This document shows, piece after piece, positions 15,205 through 23,780 of a stretch of 64,000 nt of DNA. A model generated the notes under the pieces. That model was not told where the DNA came from and did no database searches. It worked only from the letters and a program-made list of their open reading frames with translations. Source of the DNA: Jeotgalibacillus alimentarius (lineage in GTDB: Bacteria > Bacillota > Bacilli > Bacillales > Jeotgalibacillaceae); assembly GCF_000829445.1 (NCBI RefSeq), contig NZ_JXRQ01000015.1, forward strand, positions 124,001 through 188,000, given 5' to 3'. Numbering within the stretch: the first letter of the stretch is position 1; every line of letters begins with the position of its first letter. Position numbers and translations under genes: made by a program.

Positions 15205-16153
15205 ACCGTAATGTTACCTGGTTGCGCCCATTCTTCTTGGAATAATATAAAGCCTCATCAGCGCGTTTGAAAATTGAGTCTTTCGTATCCATCTTCTGAA
15301 CGCCTGATACACCGATCGAAATCGTAATTGGACTGTGTGGCCATTCACTGATTTCAATGTTTTCACGGATCCTGTCTGCAATTTTCACTGCCAGCTTATC
15401 CTGTATACCTGACATTAAAATGACAAATTCTTCTCCTCCAAAGCGGATCAGTACATCGTCTTTTCTAATCTCTCTTTCAAGCTTCCATGCCAGATCCTGA
15501 AGCACCTGATCGCCTACAGGGTGTCCAAATTCATCGTTCACCTTTTTAAAATGATCAATATCCAGAATCAGATATGAAAAGACAAAGCTTTCTTCTTCCA
15601 TTCTTTTCAAAAATTGCGTCAGCACTTCTTCATAATAGCGCCTGTTTCTCACACTTGTTAACGGATCGATCATGGCCAGGTTCTCAAGCCTCGAATTCGC
15701 TTCTGTAATTTCTTCTCTCTTGGATTCAAGTTCTGCGAGAAGTTTTTGTAACTCCCCATTGGCATAATCTGTGTCTTCAAGAATTTTTTCCACCTGACGC
15801 TTCGCTGTAATTAAGCCATTTTCAAAATCATCCCGTGTTTTCATTTTCACGAAAACATACTCAAACTGCTCGTCCCGCTCCTGGGCATTCATCAGTACCG
15901 GTACAGGACCCTCTGATGTCTCAAGTGTCAGATACATCTCCTCCACTTTTTTATATAAAGATATAACAGGAGAAAAATAGGTTTGAAAATACAATTTTGA
16001 AGGTACTGTTAACAGCGATGTAATATGCCGCTGCTTCAATTCACTGCTCTTTTCTCCCAGGATCTTACTGATCATCTCATTTGCTTCAATAATTCTGCCA
16101 TCCGGCTCTGTTATGATAAATCCGCATGGGGCATAGTAAAGCTGCGTATCCAT
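15203..16153 (-). CDS. Diguanylate cyclase with RsbP-like PAS domain (PAS-coiled coil-GGDEF)
   Basis: 316 residues. The N-terminal PAS (1-110) starts MDTQLYYAPCGFII and contains LTVPSKLYFQTYF and VPVLMNA. From memory it aligns strikingly with the PAS domain of B. subtilis RsbP (MDKQLNDAPCGFL; LTIPAQLF; IPVLINA). A coiled coil (about 115-155) links it to a GGDEF domain with NLAMIDPLTSVRNRRYYEE, RFGGEEF as active site, and RKDD five residues earlier as a product-inhibition site, so it should make cyclic-di-GMP. Start at 16153 has GGAGG 7 nt upstream. It lies 16 bp after rsbQ. Confidence 0.88.
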   Translation of the reverse strand: MDTQLYYAPCGFIITEPDGRIIEANEMISKILGEKSSELKQRHITSLLTVPSKLYFQTYFSPVISLYKKVEEMYLTLETSEGPVPVLMNAQERDEQFEYVFVKMKTRDDFENGLITAKRQVEKILEDTDYANGELQKLLAELESKREEITEANSRLENLAMIDPLTSVRNRRYYEEVLTQFLKRMEEESFVFSYLILDIDHFKKVNDEFGHPVGDQVLQDLAWKLEREIRKDDVLIRFGGEEFVILMSGIQDKLAVKIADRIRENIEISEWPHSPITISIGVSGVQKMDTKDSIFKRADEALYYSKKNGRNQVTLR

Positions 16154-16169
16154 GCTCATCCCTCCTGCA

Positions 16170-16979
16170 CTAAAGCGCTTCAACTGCTATATATTTTCTA
16201 ATGTATTTTGTGACTTCTTCCGGATGACTGATATGCGGGTTATGGCCTGTTGCTTTAAGCACCACAAATTCACTATCCGGAAATTCTTTTACAAGATAAA
16301 GTGCCGCTTCATGCGGAACAATCGTGTCATCACTTGGCTGCATAATGACAATGGGTGTCTCCACATGTTTTAAATCCGCTCTCATATCAACTAAAAATGT
16401 CGCCTTTGCAAATTCCCTTGCGATTAGCTGATCATTTGATAAAAGCTGCTGCTCAAAGTTTTCGGCAAGTTCAGGACGGTCTTCATTTTTAGAGGCAACT
16501 GGTGCCAGATACCTCGCCCACTCATTAAAGTTTTTTTCCATCATATCAAGCATGCCGCTTATACTTTCTTCATCAAATCCTCCATGATAGCCTTCATCGT
16601 TTAAATATCTGGGAGAAGCTGCGATCATCATGATTTGTCTGAACAGCTCCGGCCTTTTACCTGCAGCAATTGTTCCGATCATTCCACTGACAGAGTGTCC
16701 GACAAAAATGATATTTTTCAGATTCAAATCATCACACACTTCAATCACATCTTCAGCATATCCTTCCAGTGATTGATAGCGGTCAGAGGAGTAGGCGTGC
16801 TTAGCAGAATTTCCCGATCCCACATAGTCAAACAGGACAACCTTATAATCTTCTTCAAATGCCTGCACTACCTGCTTCCAGGCCTGCTGACTGCTCCCAA
16901 AACCATGGGCAAACATGATTGTCTGCTCGCCATTCCCTGTTACCTGTACGTGATTTCTTTTTTGGATATCCACCGCCAT
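16170..16979 (-). CDS. rsbQ: RsbQ-like alpha/beta hydrolase, PAS-domain partner
   Basis: 269 residues. In B. subtilis RsbQ is required with the PAS phosphatase RsbP to activate sigma-B under energy stress. The sequence keeps the full catalytic set: Ser96 in FVGHSVSGM, Asp in QPSDDTIVP (about 217-218) and His246 in KATGHNPH. DYVGSGNS and the helical lid are also present. Related plant receptors (KAI2/D14) sense small ligands through the same pocket. Here it is immediately upstream of a PAS-GGDEF gene rather than a PP2C phosphatase, so the likely output is cyclic-di-GMP. Confidence 0.9.
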   Translation of the reverse strand: MAVDIQKRNHVQVTGNGEQTIMFAHGFGSSQQAWKQVVQAFEEDYKVVLFDYVGSGNSAKHAYSSDRYQSLEGYAEDVIEVCDDLNLKNIIFVGHSVSGMIGTIAAGKRPELFRQIMMIAASPRYLNDEGYHGGFDEESISGMLDMMEKNFNEWARYLAPVASKNEDRPELAENFEQQLLSNDQLIAREFAKATFLVDMRADLKHVETPIVIMQPSDDTIVPHEAALYLVKEFPDSEFVVLKATGHNPHISHPEEVTKYIRKYIAVEAL

Positions 16980-17010
16980 GCTCTACACACTCCTCTTATA
17001 TTTGTCATCT

Positions 17011-17039
17011 TATATATGTAATACTATTTTACTATTCAA
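17011..17039 (-). promoter_or_regulatory. Sigma-A promoter for the rsbQ-GGDEF operon
   Basis: On the minus strand TTGAAT, a 17-bp spacer and TATATA start within the stop region of the upstream gene and lie 32 bp before the rsbQ ATG. Confidence 0.55.
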
Positions 17040-18058
17040 TTAGATAAATTAGTATTACTTTTTGTATCTTTTATCATCTTTTCGAAAATAGAGGTAACAC
17101 CCTTCCACCAGTTCGGATCTTCAGCATATTTTCTATTAATCCACTGGATCGGGTTTGCTCCGTCCGGCCTCTCCTTACTCAGATTCACCACTGTTCTTGC
17201 AGCAATTTCTGAGGACTCCTCAATGGATGTGTTAAAGTCTTTCCAGCTGTGAAATACGTTAAATGGATTATTGGCAATTTCCTCTGCTTCAGGATGATTG
17301 ACAGATACAAAGCCCTGTTCCTGTCCGGTGATCGCAAATAGCAGATATGGATGAATATTAAAGTCATGGGCAGCCTGATAAATAGCAGAGAAGTAAGGTT
17401 CTTCTGCGAGCATTGAATCTCTTTGCTGAAGCCAGGATTTTAAACCTTCCTGATCAATCATCGTAAACTGTAACTCTTCAGGAAGCTCATTTACAGGTCC
17501 CTGATAGATTGGTTCCACCTGATGATATTGGGAAGCAGCCGGACTACTTTCTGTCTCCACCGCCGTGTCCGGAGACAGCATAATAAACAGGATGCATATC
17601 CCTGCAATCAGTGCGGTACTCAGCAGGTAGGGTCTGACCCTTAACGGCTTTCTCTCTCCGGTCATTTCTTCTTCTATTTCTTCTATTTCTTCTATTTCCA
17701 TCTCAGGATCATCTGCGTAAAATAAATCGGCAGCCTGTTCTTCAAGATTGTGATGCTGTAACCATGCTTCAAGCTGAGCTTTTGAAATATAAGGAACAGC
17801 AGCTTCAGCGAGGTCATATCTGCTCAGTTGCATATTTCCTCCCTGAATCATCTTTTCAAAAAGCTTGACCCTTACCGCTTCTTCTTCTTTAAAGTCAGGA
17901 AGAGAACGGGTAATCATCTGATGCAGCGTCTGGGATAAAAGAGCAGCACGTTTTTTCGATGACGCTTCCGGATATTTTTTTAGTAAATATTTCTGAACAC
18001 CTGCAATTTTTTCTTTTGATAGCACGATGTCCTGTCTCAGAAGCTCTTCCCCATCCAT
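17036..18058 (-). CDS. Single-pass membrane protein with lysozyme-like extracytoplasmic domain
   Basis: 340 residues. The cytoplasmic part (1-140) is helical and ends in an acidic run with repeated IEE triplets. A helix, LLSTALIAGICILFIMLS (about 153-170), crosses the membrane. The outside part has AAHDFNIHPYLLFAITGQEQGFV, NNPFNVFHSW and WINRKYAEDPNWW. This pattern resembles glucosaminidase/lysozyme-type enzymes, with Glu in GQEQG as possible acid. Its role could be cell-wall trimming, but no substrate is proven. ATG at 18058 with GGAG upstream is preferred. Confidence 0.6.
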   Translation of the reverse strand: MDGEELLRQDIVLSKEKIAGVQKYLLKKYPEASSKKRAALLSQTLHQMITRSLPDFKEEEAVRVKLFEKMIQGGNMQLSRYDLAEAAVPYISKAQLEAWLQHHNLEEQAADLFYADDPEMEIEEIEEIEEEMTGERKPLRVRPYLLSTALIAGICILFIMLSPDTAVETESSPAASQYHQVEPIYQGPVNELPEELQFTMIDQEGLKSWLQQRDSMLAEEPYFSAIYQAAHDFNIHPYLLFAITGQEQGFVSVNHPEAEEIANNPFNVFHSWKDFNTSIEESSEIAARTVVNLSKERPDGANPIQWINRKYAEDPNWWKGVTSIFEKMIKDTKSNTNLSN

Positions 18059-18128
18059 TTCCACACTTCTCCGTTCCAATCCTTTTATCACATTTTAACA
18101 TATTAGAAAGAGGCTTCTGAATACAAGT

Positions 18129-18174
18129 TTGAAGCATAATTAGGCGGGTACATACAATTGTGTAAGCGTTTACT
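18129..18174 (+). promoter_or_regulatory. Promoter and cre-like site for the 42-residue gene
   Basis: TTGAAG, 18 bp, TACAAT, then TGTAAGCGTTTACT (18161-18174), which fits the catabolite-repression element TGWAANCGNTNWCA except for the last base. A downstream cre would act as a roadblock. Confidence 0.45.
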
Positions 18175-18196
18175 ATTATTTTCTTCCGGAGGTGAC

Positions 18197-18325
18197 ATGA
18201 CCATGAGTGAAAATAACAATCAGGGTAAGAGCGGTGAAAACCGGAATGAAGAAACGAATAAAGAGTATGGACGCCAGGGGAAACACGCTAAAGGAAACAA
18301 CGATTCAAATAACAAAGACAACTAG
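18197..18325 (+). CDS. Small hydrophilic protein rich in Asn, Lys and Gly
   Basis: 42 residues from ATG 18197, or 40 from ATG 18203. GGAGGTGA at 18188-18195 lies 10 nt from the second ATG and 4 from the first when measured from GGAGG, so 18203 may be the true start. The peptide ENNNQGKSGENRNEETNKEY...AKGNNDSNNKDN has no hydrophobic core and is probably disordered, like some spore or stress peptides. It has its own promoter, cre-like site and terminator. Confidence 0.6.
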   Translation: MTMSENNNQGKSGENRNEETNKEYGRQGKHAKGNNDSNNKDN

Positions 18326-18328
18326 CAC

Positions 18329-18369
18329 AAAAAAGAATGAGATCCTTTTACGGACCTCATTCTTTTTTT
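18329..18369. terminator. Bidirectional terminator
   Basis: AAAAAAGAATGAG and CTCATTCTTTTTT enclose 14 nt between convergent genes. Confidence 0.85.
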
Positions 18370-18371
18370 GA

Positions 18372-18728
18372 TTAATGCATTTTACGCAGCTGATCTTCTG
18401 CCATTTTACCTGCAATCGGTAAGTGATAACGTTCACCCTGATAAGCCTTGAACATCAGCAGCAGCCACAGAACCAGTGCAATTGGCCCGATTAGTAGACT
18501 GATAATGAAACCGATGAGTGGAATAAAATTGAGCACGATACTCAAAATAAATAGTGCACCAAAAACGATTGTTGACTGCAGCGCATGAAATCTGATTGTC
18601 TGATTCTCCTTTTCCACCAGCAGTAATACAATTCCACTGATAAAACCGACCAAATACGCGAGTAAACCGCCAACATTCTCCTGCAGACCTGTAGATGATT
18701 TTTTCATTCCCGGCGTGCCCTGTACCAC
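18372..18728 (-). CDS. DUF4870/Tic20-like membrane protein
   Basis: 118 residues with three or four helices. VGGLLAYLVGFISGIVLLLV, KENQTIRFHALQSTIVFG and LMFKAYQGERYHLPIAG follow the DUF4870 pattern. A GTG at 18728 with GGGGAG at 6-nt spacing is favoured; the reading frame extends upstream but lacks a better site. Function unknown. Confidence 0.7.
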   Translation of the reverse strand: MVQGTPGMKKSSTGLQENVGGLLAYLVGFISGIVLLLVEKENQTIRFHALQSTIVFGALFILSIVLNFIPLIGFIISLLIGPIALVLWLLLMFKAYQGERYHLPIAGKMAEDQLRKMH

Positions 18729-18965
18729 AACTTTCTCCCCTTTCATAATTGGAATGAGAATGAACGCTGCTTTAATTAACAAAATATTATGTCATTTAAG
18801 TATAGTAAATGAATCACTGTTCGTCAACGCGAACGTGAGGTATTAAAGCAAGAAAGTACTTACCGTTTACATTTGCCTGCATACTTAAAATTGCTCTCTT
18901 TATGTTGAGGTGCTAAGTTCATTATAAGGAAAAAAATGTTTTTATATCTGAAGGAGTGGACCATC

Positions 18966-19625
18966 ATGGCAAGTAAGGTTATTTGTATTATTGGCGCAGG
19001 ACCTGGAATCGGAATGAGTGCTGCGAAAAAGTTTGGTCAGCAGGGATTTTCGGTTGCTCTGGTATCTCGTAATGAAAGCAGACTGAAGTCAATGGTTGAA
19101 GAACTGAATCAGCATGGAATTGAGGCGCTGGCCATTCAGGGTACTGCTTTGGCAAACGAAAGTGTACGTAAAGCGATCCGAACCATCAAGGAAACCTTCG
19201 GCCGAATTGATGTATTACTGTACAATGCTTTTACTTTCCGTGACCAGCTTCCTTCCGAAATGGACCCGATTGAGTTTGCAAGTGATCTTCAAGTCGATGT
19301 AATCGGTGCATTAACGGCTTATCAGGCTGCAGCTTCTCATATGGAAAAAGGCAGTTCAATTCTATTTACAGGCGGTGGACTCGGCTTAAAACCGATGAAG
19401 AAATTTACTTCTGTTTCTGTTGGCAAAGCAGCAATCAGAGCACTTGCACTGGCTGTTCATCAGGAATTAAAAAGTCAGGATATCTATGCAGGTACACTGA
19501 CAATAAATGGATTCGTCAAGGAAAACACACCATTTTCACCGGACCGGATCGCTGAGAGGTTATACGAGATGACTGAACAGCGTAAGGAGGCTGAATGGAC
19601 GTTTGACAAGGTGGCTGTCAGTTAA
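18966..19625 (+). CDS. Short-chain dehydrogenase/reductase family protein lacking the catalytic tyrosine
   Basis: 219 residues with a Rossmann fold: ICIIGAGPGIGMSAAKKF is the glycine-rich NAD(P) motif and IDVLLYNAF the NNAG-like strand. In the usual YxxxK motif the lysine is kept (SVSVGKAAIRAL) but the tyrosine position is valine, and the preceding serine region reads ILFTGGGLG. Classical SDR chemistry is therefore doubtful; it may be a binding protein or use other residues. ATG at 18966 is chosen for AAGGAG 9 nt upstream. Confidence 0.75.
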   Translation: MASKVICIIGAGPGIGMSAAKKFGQQGFSVALVSRNESRLKSMVEELNQHGIEALAIQGTALANESVRKAIRTIKETFGRIDVLLYNAFTFRDQLPSEMDPIEFASDLQVDVIGALTAYQAAASHMEKGSSILFTGGGLGLKPMKKFTSVSVGKAAIRALALAVHQELKSQDIYAGTLTINGFVKENTPFSPDRIAERLYEMTEQRKEAEWTFDKVAVS

Positions 19626-19655
19626 GAATTCGCCTTCCCACCATCATTCATGCAG

Positions 19656-19687
19656 AAACAGCCGGCTGCTGAGAGCCGGCTGTTTTC
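19656..19687. terminator. Bidirectional terminator
   Basis: AAACAGCCGGCT, 6 nt, AGCCGGCTGTTT, then T-rich; it serves the SDR gene and the convergent small gene. Confidence 0.85.
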
Positions 19688-19918
19688 TTATATAAGATAA
19701 CGTTTTAATAGCTGTACAATAGTGTGTACAGCGTCATTCATATCATTGATTTGCTGATTAAGCTTATTTTCATGGTCTGTGATGATAAATGCATCTGATT
19801 CTTTTTCGTAGTTCACCAGCAGTTTCTGCTCATTTCCGCTGCTGATTGTCTGAGTAATACCACTCTGATTATACTGCCTCATTGTTTCCAGCAATGTCCG
19901 AACATGGTTTTCGTTCAT
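19688..19918 (-). CDS. Small cytosolic protein of unknown function
   Basis: 76 residues starting MNENHVRTLLETMRQYN. An amphipathic N-terminal helix is followed by beta strands (KLLVNYEKESDAFIITDHEN) and a C-terminal helix. The start is set by AGAGGAG about 8 nt before ATG 19918; the open frame extends 59 codons further without a ribosome site. Not recognised. Confidence 0.55.
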   Translation of the reverse strand: MNENHVRTLLETMRQYNQSGITQTISSGNEQKLLVNYEKESDAFIITDHENKLNQQINDMNDAVHTIVQLLKRYLI

Positions 19919-20023
19919 CATCCATTCTCCTCTGCATTTACTTCGAATTCGAGATAATACAAACTGATTATAATGGAAAAAATTGTTTTGTTCGAATTTG
20001 GATGTGCTGGAAAAGATGACATG

Positions 20024-20053
20024 AAAAAAGCCGGAGCAAATATCCCGGCTTTT
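20024..20053 (-). terminator. Terminator of the mannitol operon
   Basis: AAAAGCCGGG and CCGGCTTTTTT on the minus strand lie 39 bp past the mtlD stop. Confidence 0.8.
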
Positions 20054-20091
20054 CAAATGCACTATTGTGCTATCGATGCTGCTTTCTAAGA

Positions 20092-21231
20092 TCAATTGGA
20101 CTGATGATAATAGGTAATAATACGCTCACTCATTGAGCTGCCTGCCTTAATTCCAGACGCTTTTTCAAGAGCAGCTTCAGGTCCATCCTGTACAATCCAC
20201 GCCTGCAGCTGAACCGCTTCCGGATCCTCCGGGACATCAAACTTCAGTGCTGCTGCGATCGTTTTTTCGAGGGCAGCAGGTTCATTGCCTTTCTGATCGA
20301 GCTCCACAGCAGGATAAGTCAGGCGGTCTCCTGCAGAAAGCTTGCGCAGTGGTGCACGTCCCACACGATCAAGCCCGTCAGAGATATAAGGGTTTCTGTA
20401 GCGTTCAATGATTTTTTGGACGTAAGTCTGATGATCCTTCTGATCCAGGTCGAACTTATCTGTCAGGAATAAACTCGTTTCTGTCAGCACACCTTCAAGT
20501 AATGCAACAACTTCACTGTCATCCATCGCTTCTTTAACTGTCTGATAGCCTTTTAATAAGCCGTTATAAGCAATTGAAGCATGTCCTGTGTTCACAGTCA
20601 GTAATTTTCTCTCGATAAATGGAACAAGGTCTTCTACAAAAAGGGCTCCTTTTAATGAAGGCTGCTCACCTTTTAGACCAGCTGTTTCAATCACCCATTC
20701 AAAATAGCGTTCTACTTCAATCGTCAGTGGATTTTCATGCTGCTGAATCGGTACAATCCGGTCAACCGCTGAATTCGGAAAACCGCTGAATTCAAATACT
20801 TTCTTTGCCACGTCCTCAGTCAGATGTTTTGCAACCTCGGCTTTCAGCTGGTCACTCCCGCCGATCATATTCTCACATGCGATGACATTGACAGCAGACC
20901 CTTCAGCTCTCTTCATTAGTCCCTTTGCAATGACAGGCGCAATAAAAGGAAGAACATGGGGACCAACTGAGGCTGTGACAATATCTGCTTCTGCTATTGC
21001 AGATACAGCTTTATCAGGATTTTCCTGACTGTTGATTCCGCTCACACCATCAACCGTAAAAGATTCTTTCGTTTCATCAGCAAGTACAACCTGATAGGAC
21101 CGGTCCTGATTCAAGCGGTCAATCAGCTCTGCGTTCACATCCACAAACGTTACTTCGTATCCGGACTGCTGAAGAATCGCGCCAATAAAGCCGCGTCCAA
21201 TGTTACCAGCTCCAAAGTGTACGGCCTTCAT
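20092..21231 (-). CDS. mtlD: Mannitol-1-phosphate 5-dehydrogenase
   Basis: 379 residues, the usual length. It oxidises mannitol-1-phosphate to fructose-6-phosphate with NAD. MKAVHFGAGNIGRGFIGAIL is the dinucleotide-binding N-terminus. FSGFPNSAVDRIVP and KLLTVNTGHASIAYNGLLKG hold family-conserved substrate and catalytic lysine regions. The ATG overlaps the mtlF stop by one base, so translation is coupled. Last gene of mtlA-R-F-D. Confidence 0.97.
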   Translation of the reverse strand: MKAVHFGAGNIGRGFIGAILQQSGYEVTFVDVNAELIDRLNQDRSYQVVLADETKESFTVDGVSGINSQENPDKAVSAIAEADIVTASVGPHVLPFIAPVIAKGLMKRAEGSAVNVIACENMIGGSDQLKAEVAKHLTEDVAKKVFEFSGFPNSAVDRIVPIQQHENPLTIEVERYFEWVIETAGLKGEQPSLKGALFVEDLVPFIERKLLTVNTGHASIAYNGLLKGYQTVKEAMDDSEVVALLEGVLTETSLFLTDKFDLDQKDHQTYVQKIIERYRNPYISDGLDRVGRAPLRKLSAGDRLTYPAVELDQKGNEPAALEKTIAAALKFDVPEDPEAVQLQAWIVQDGPEAALEKASGIKAGSSMSERIITYYHQSN

Positions 21232-21662
21232 TATTCTGCCTCCTCAAATATTGCGATAATCTCCTCTTCTGATTTCGCATGGATCAGGCGTTCAACATTT
21301 TCTTCCTCAGAGCATGTAATCGCAATCTTTGAAAGGATCTCAAGATGTTCTCCATCTTTGCCGGCAATACCCACCACAATATTCACTTCATTGTCATCAA
21401 ACATGACACCTTCAGGGAGCTGAAGCACAGAAATACCCGACTGTTTCACAAGCTTCTTAGAGTCCTCCGTGCCATGTGGTATCGCAATTTTATTACCGAT
21501 ATAAGTAGTGGAAATTTCTTCACGATCAAGCATGCTTGTAATATAATCTGCATCCACGTATCCTTTTTCAGCAAGCACTGTACCAGCTTTTTCAATCGCT
21601 TCCTTTTTAGATGAAGCACTTTCATTAAGATAAATATTTTCTTTTTTAAAAATCTCACTCAT
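21231..21662 (-). CDS. mtlF: Mannitol-specific PTS enzyme IIA
   Basis: 143 residues. IIA accepts phosphate from HPr and passes it to IIB of MtlA. The phosphorylated histidine lies in GNKIAIPHGTEDSKKLV. Its start overlaps the mtlR stop by 4 bp (ATGA). A separate IIA fits the shorter CB-only MtlA in this operon. Confidence 0.96.
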   Translation of the reverse strand: MSEIFKKENIYLNESASSKKEAIEKAGTVLAEKGYVDADYITSMLDREEISTTYIGNKIAIPHGTEDSKKLVKQSGISVLQLPEGVMFDDNEVNIVVGIAGKDGEHLEILSKIAITCSEEENVERLIHAKSEEEIIAIFEEAE

Positions 21663-23758
21663 GATGAACCCTCCATTAGTTGTTGTGATTTTGTTGTGTA
21701 AAATTGGTTCAGTGTTTTTTGCAGGAATTGAAATACTTCCTGTTGATTACCGTTTCTGATCAAATGCATGGTATAAGCTTCTTCTACAAGACTGCCGCTG
21801 ATAGAACTTAATACTTCTGCTCCTTTATGAGCCGGATCAGCCGGCGAGATCATCAGAATCAACCTGCTTACTTCTGTCTGCTGTCCATCCATTCCTTGCA
21901 GCATAAATGGCGATGACAGATCATAAAGCCTGAATAGCGGCTGCCTCACAGACTGATCCCTGCAATGGTAAAGTGCGAGCCCCGTATCAGGTATCGCCAT
22001 TCCTCCAAGAGATTCACGGGCAGCCAGACTTTTCGCGACTGCTCCTTTTTGACTGATCATACCCTCTTCATAAAGAGAGGAATCCAGTTTCGTCAGCACT
22101 TTCTCAATTTTTTTGTGATGGTCAAGTGATTCAATTCTGAATTGCTTCAGAATCTGTTCGACAGCTGTAGCGTATTGATTCATTAACTTCAGCCTGTGTA
22201 AAAACGGTACCGGGTCATCCGGTTTCTGCTTCATAGCTGAAGGTTTTTTCATTGGTTTAATCGTCTGAATCGCTGTCCTGATCCGGTCTGCATCCTGCTG
22301 TGGCAGCAGTGGATTGACCAGCAGGTAATCTTCAGTTAATCCACTCAGCCCAACTGTTGATACGATCAGATCGTAATGCGTTTCTTCCAGATGTTTTTCA
22401 ACTTCACTGATACTTGAGAGCGTAATTGATTTGAACTCATCAAACTCTTTATTCAGCCTGCTTCCGATCATTTTTGACGTCCCAATCCCGCTGGCACAGA
22501 CGACCAAAACGTTCAGAGAGTCAGGACCTGTTATGCCTTCAAGCGCTGAACCGAAGTGAAGTGCCAGAAATGCGATCTCTCCATCCGGAAATTCATAAAC
22601 GGGCAGTACTTCTGTCAGGCCCGCCCTGACTGCTTCAAATAGGTCAGGATATTCCTTTTTGATCCGCTTTGTCAGTGGATTATACGTATAATTCTTTTCT
22701 TTTGCCCGCTGTATACCCGGTTCAATATGGGCAATCAGCCCTTCTATCAGATCAGGATCATCAATCAGGTTCACATTCAGTCTGTCCGATATCGCACGTA
22801 CAAGCTGATGAACCGTCACGGCAAGTTCGGGATCAGTCAGCTGATCAACGAACTGTTCCTGAAAGCGGCGTTTTGCCGTTTTCAGATGAATCGTAATATA
22901 TCCGACTTCCTGCTCCTCAATTTCAAGGTCAAACGCTTCTGCAATCACATGTGTAATGGTTTGTGCGATATCATATTCAGGCAGATGCTGAAGATCCTTC
23001 AGCAAGTCTTCATGATGCTCAACCGTTGCCCCTGCCCGGATACGTTCGAGTGACAAACAGATATGCAGCAGCAAAGATACATACGCACTATCTGTTAAAG
23101 GGTAAGGCAGCTCTGCGATATCCCCCTTGATTAACCGGTCGACCTGGTCAAATTCTTCTTTTGAGACAATTGAAAAGACTCTGTGATCAAGTGTCCGCTG
23201 ATTAAACAGCTGGCCTTCGTGAATTGAATAGATGGATGAACTCTCAAGTTCCTCCATCATCAGATTTGCAAGGGAACGCCGCTTTGATTTTTCTTCGCCA
23301 AGCAGCTCGATGCCATATCCTCTTTTCCTTATAATCTTCACGCCATACGGTTTTAGAAACTCTTCCAGTTCGTCCAGCAGTTGACTGAGTGATGCATTTG
23401 TCATTTGAAATTCATTCGCAAGTTCAATCTGTTTGATCACAGTATCCTGCTTCATCAGGTAGTGAAGCAGCAAAATTTTTCTTTCTCCCGGATCGAGCTC
23501 TGAAGAAGGAACCTGGAGCAGCGCAGATTCCAGTTTCCCGAAACCTGCGCTGTCTCCTGTCAGCCTCATTCCTCTGCCAGCCTGTTTATCAAGCGTTACA
23601 TTGAAATGGGCACATATATCCTCGATTTTTTGAAGCTCCCGCTGGATGGTCCGCTGACTCACCTGAAGATGGTCTGCAAGTTCAGCTAAAGTTGTGTACT
23701 GGTGCTGAGCGGTCAGCAGTATATGAAGCATTTTCCGTTCTCTTCCTGTCATGTACAC
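21659..23758 (-). CDS. mtlR: Transcriptional activator of the mannitol operon, PRD-containing
   Basis: 699 residues. Domains in order: helix-turn-helix (TLAELADHLQVSQRTIQREL), a second winged helix, two PTS regulation domains (about 190-395), a GatB-like IIB domain with VVCASGIGTSKM (Cys near 419), and a C-terminal IIA-like domain with IPDTGLALYH. PRD and IIB phosphorylation by HPr and MtlA let it read mannitol and glucose status. GTG at 23758 has GGAGGTGA upstream. The position between mtlA and mtlF is as in Geobacillus stearothermophilus and differs from B. subtilis. Confidence 0.95.
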   Translation of the reverse strand: MYMTGRERKMLHILLTAQHQYTTLAELADHLQVSQRTIQRELQKIEDICAHFNVTLDKQAGRGMRLTGDSAGFGKLESALLQVPSSELDPGERKILLLHYLMKQDTVIKQIELANEFQMTNASLSQLLDELEEFLKPYGVKIIRKRGYGIELLGEEKSKRRSLANLMMEELESSSIYSIHEGQLFNQRTLDHRVFSIVSKEEFDQVDRLIKGDIAELPYPLTDSAYVSLLLHICLSLERIRAGATVEHHEDLLKDLQHLPEYDIAQTITHVIAEAFDLEIEEQEVGYITIHLKTAKRRFQEQFVDQLTDPELAVTVHQLVRAISDRLNVNLIDDPDLIEGLIAHIEPGIQRAKEKNYTYNPLTKRIKKEYPDLFEAVRAGLTEVLPVYEFPDGEIAFLALHFGSALEGITGPDSLNVLVVCASGIGTSKMIGSRLNKEFDEFKSITLSSISEVEKHLEETHYDLIVSTVGLSGLTEDYLLVNPLLPQQDADRIRTAIQTIKPMKKPSAMKQKPDDPVPFLHRLKLMNQYATAVEQILKQFRIESLDHHKKIEKVLTKLDSSLYEEGMISQKGAVAKSLAARESLGGMAIPDTGLALYHCRDQSVRQPLFRLYDLSSPFMLQGMDGQQTEVSRLILMISPADPAHKGAEVLSSISGSLVEEAYTMHLIRNGNQQEVFQFLQKTLNQFYTTKSQQLMEGSS

Positions 23759-23780
23759 GCTCAGTCACCTCCTGTTTTAT

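Noticed and set aside
17675-17700. Phase-variable microsatellite in the lysozyme-like gene
   Set aside because: The 9-nt repeats (TTCTATTTC) keep the reading frame, so copy change would only lengthen an acidic linker.
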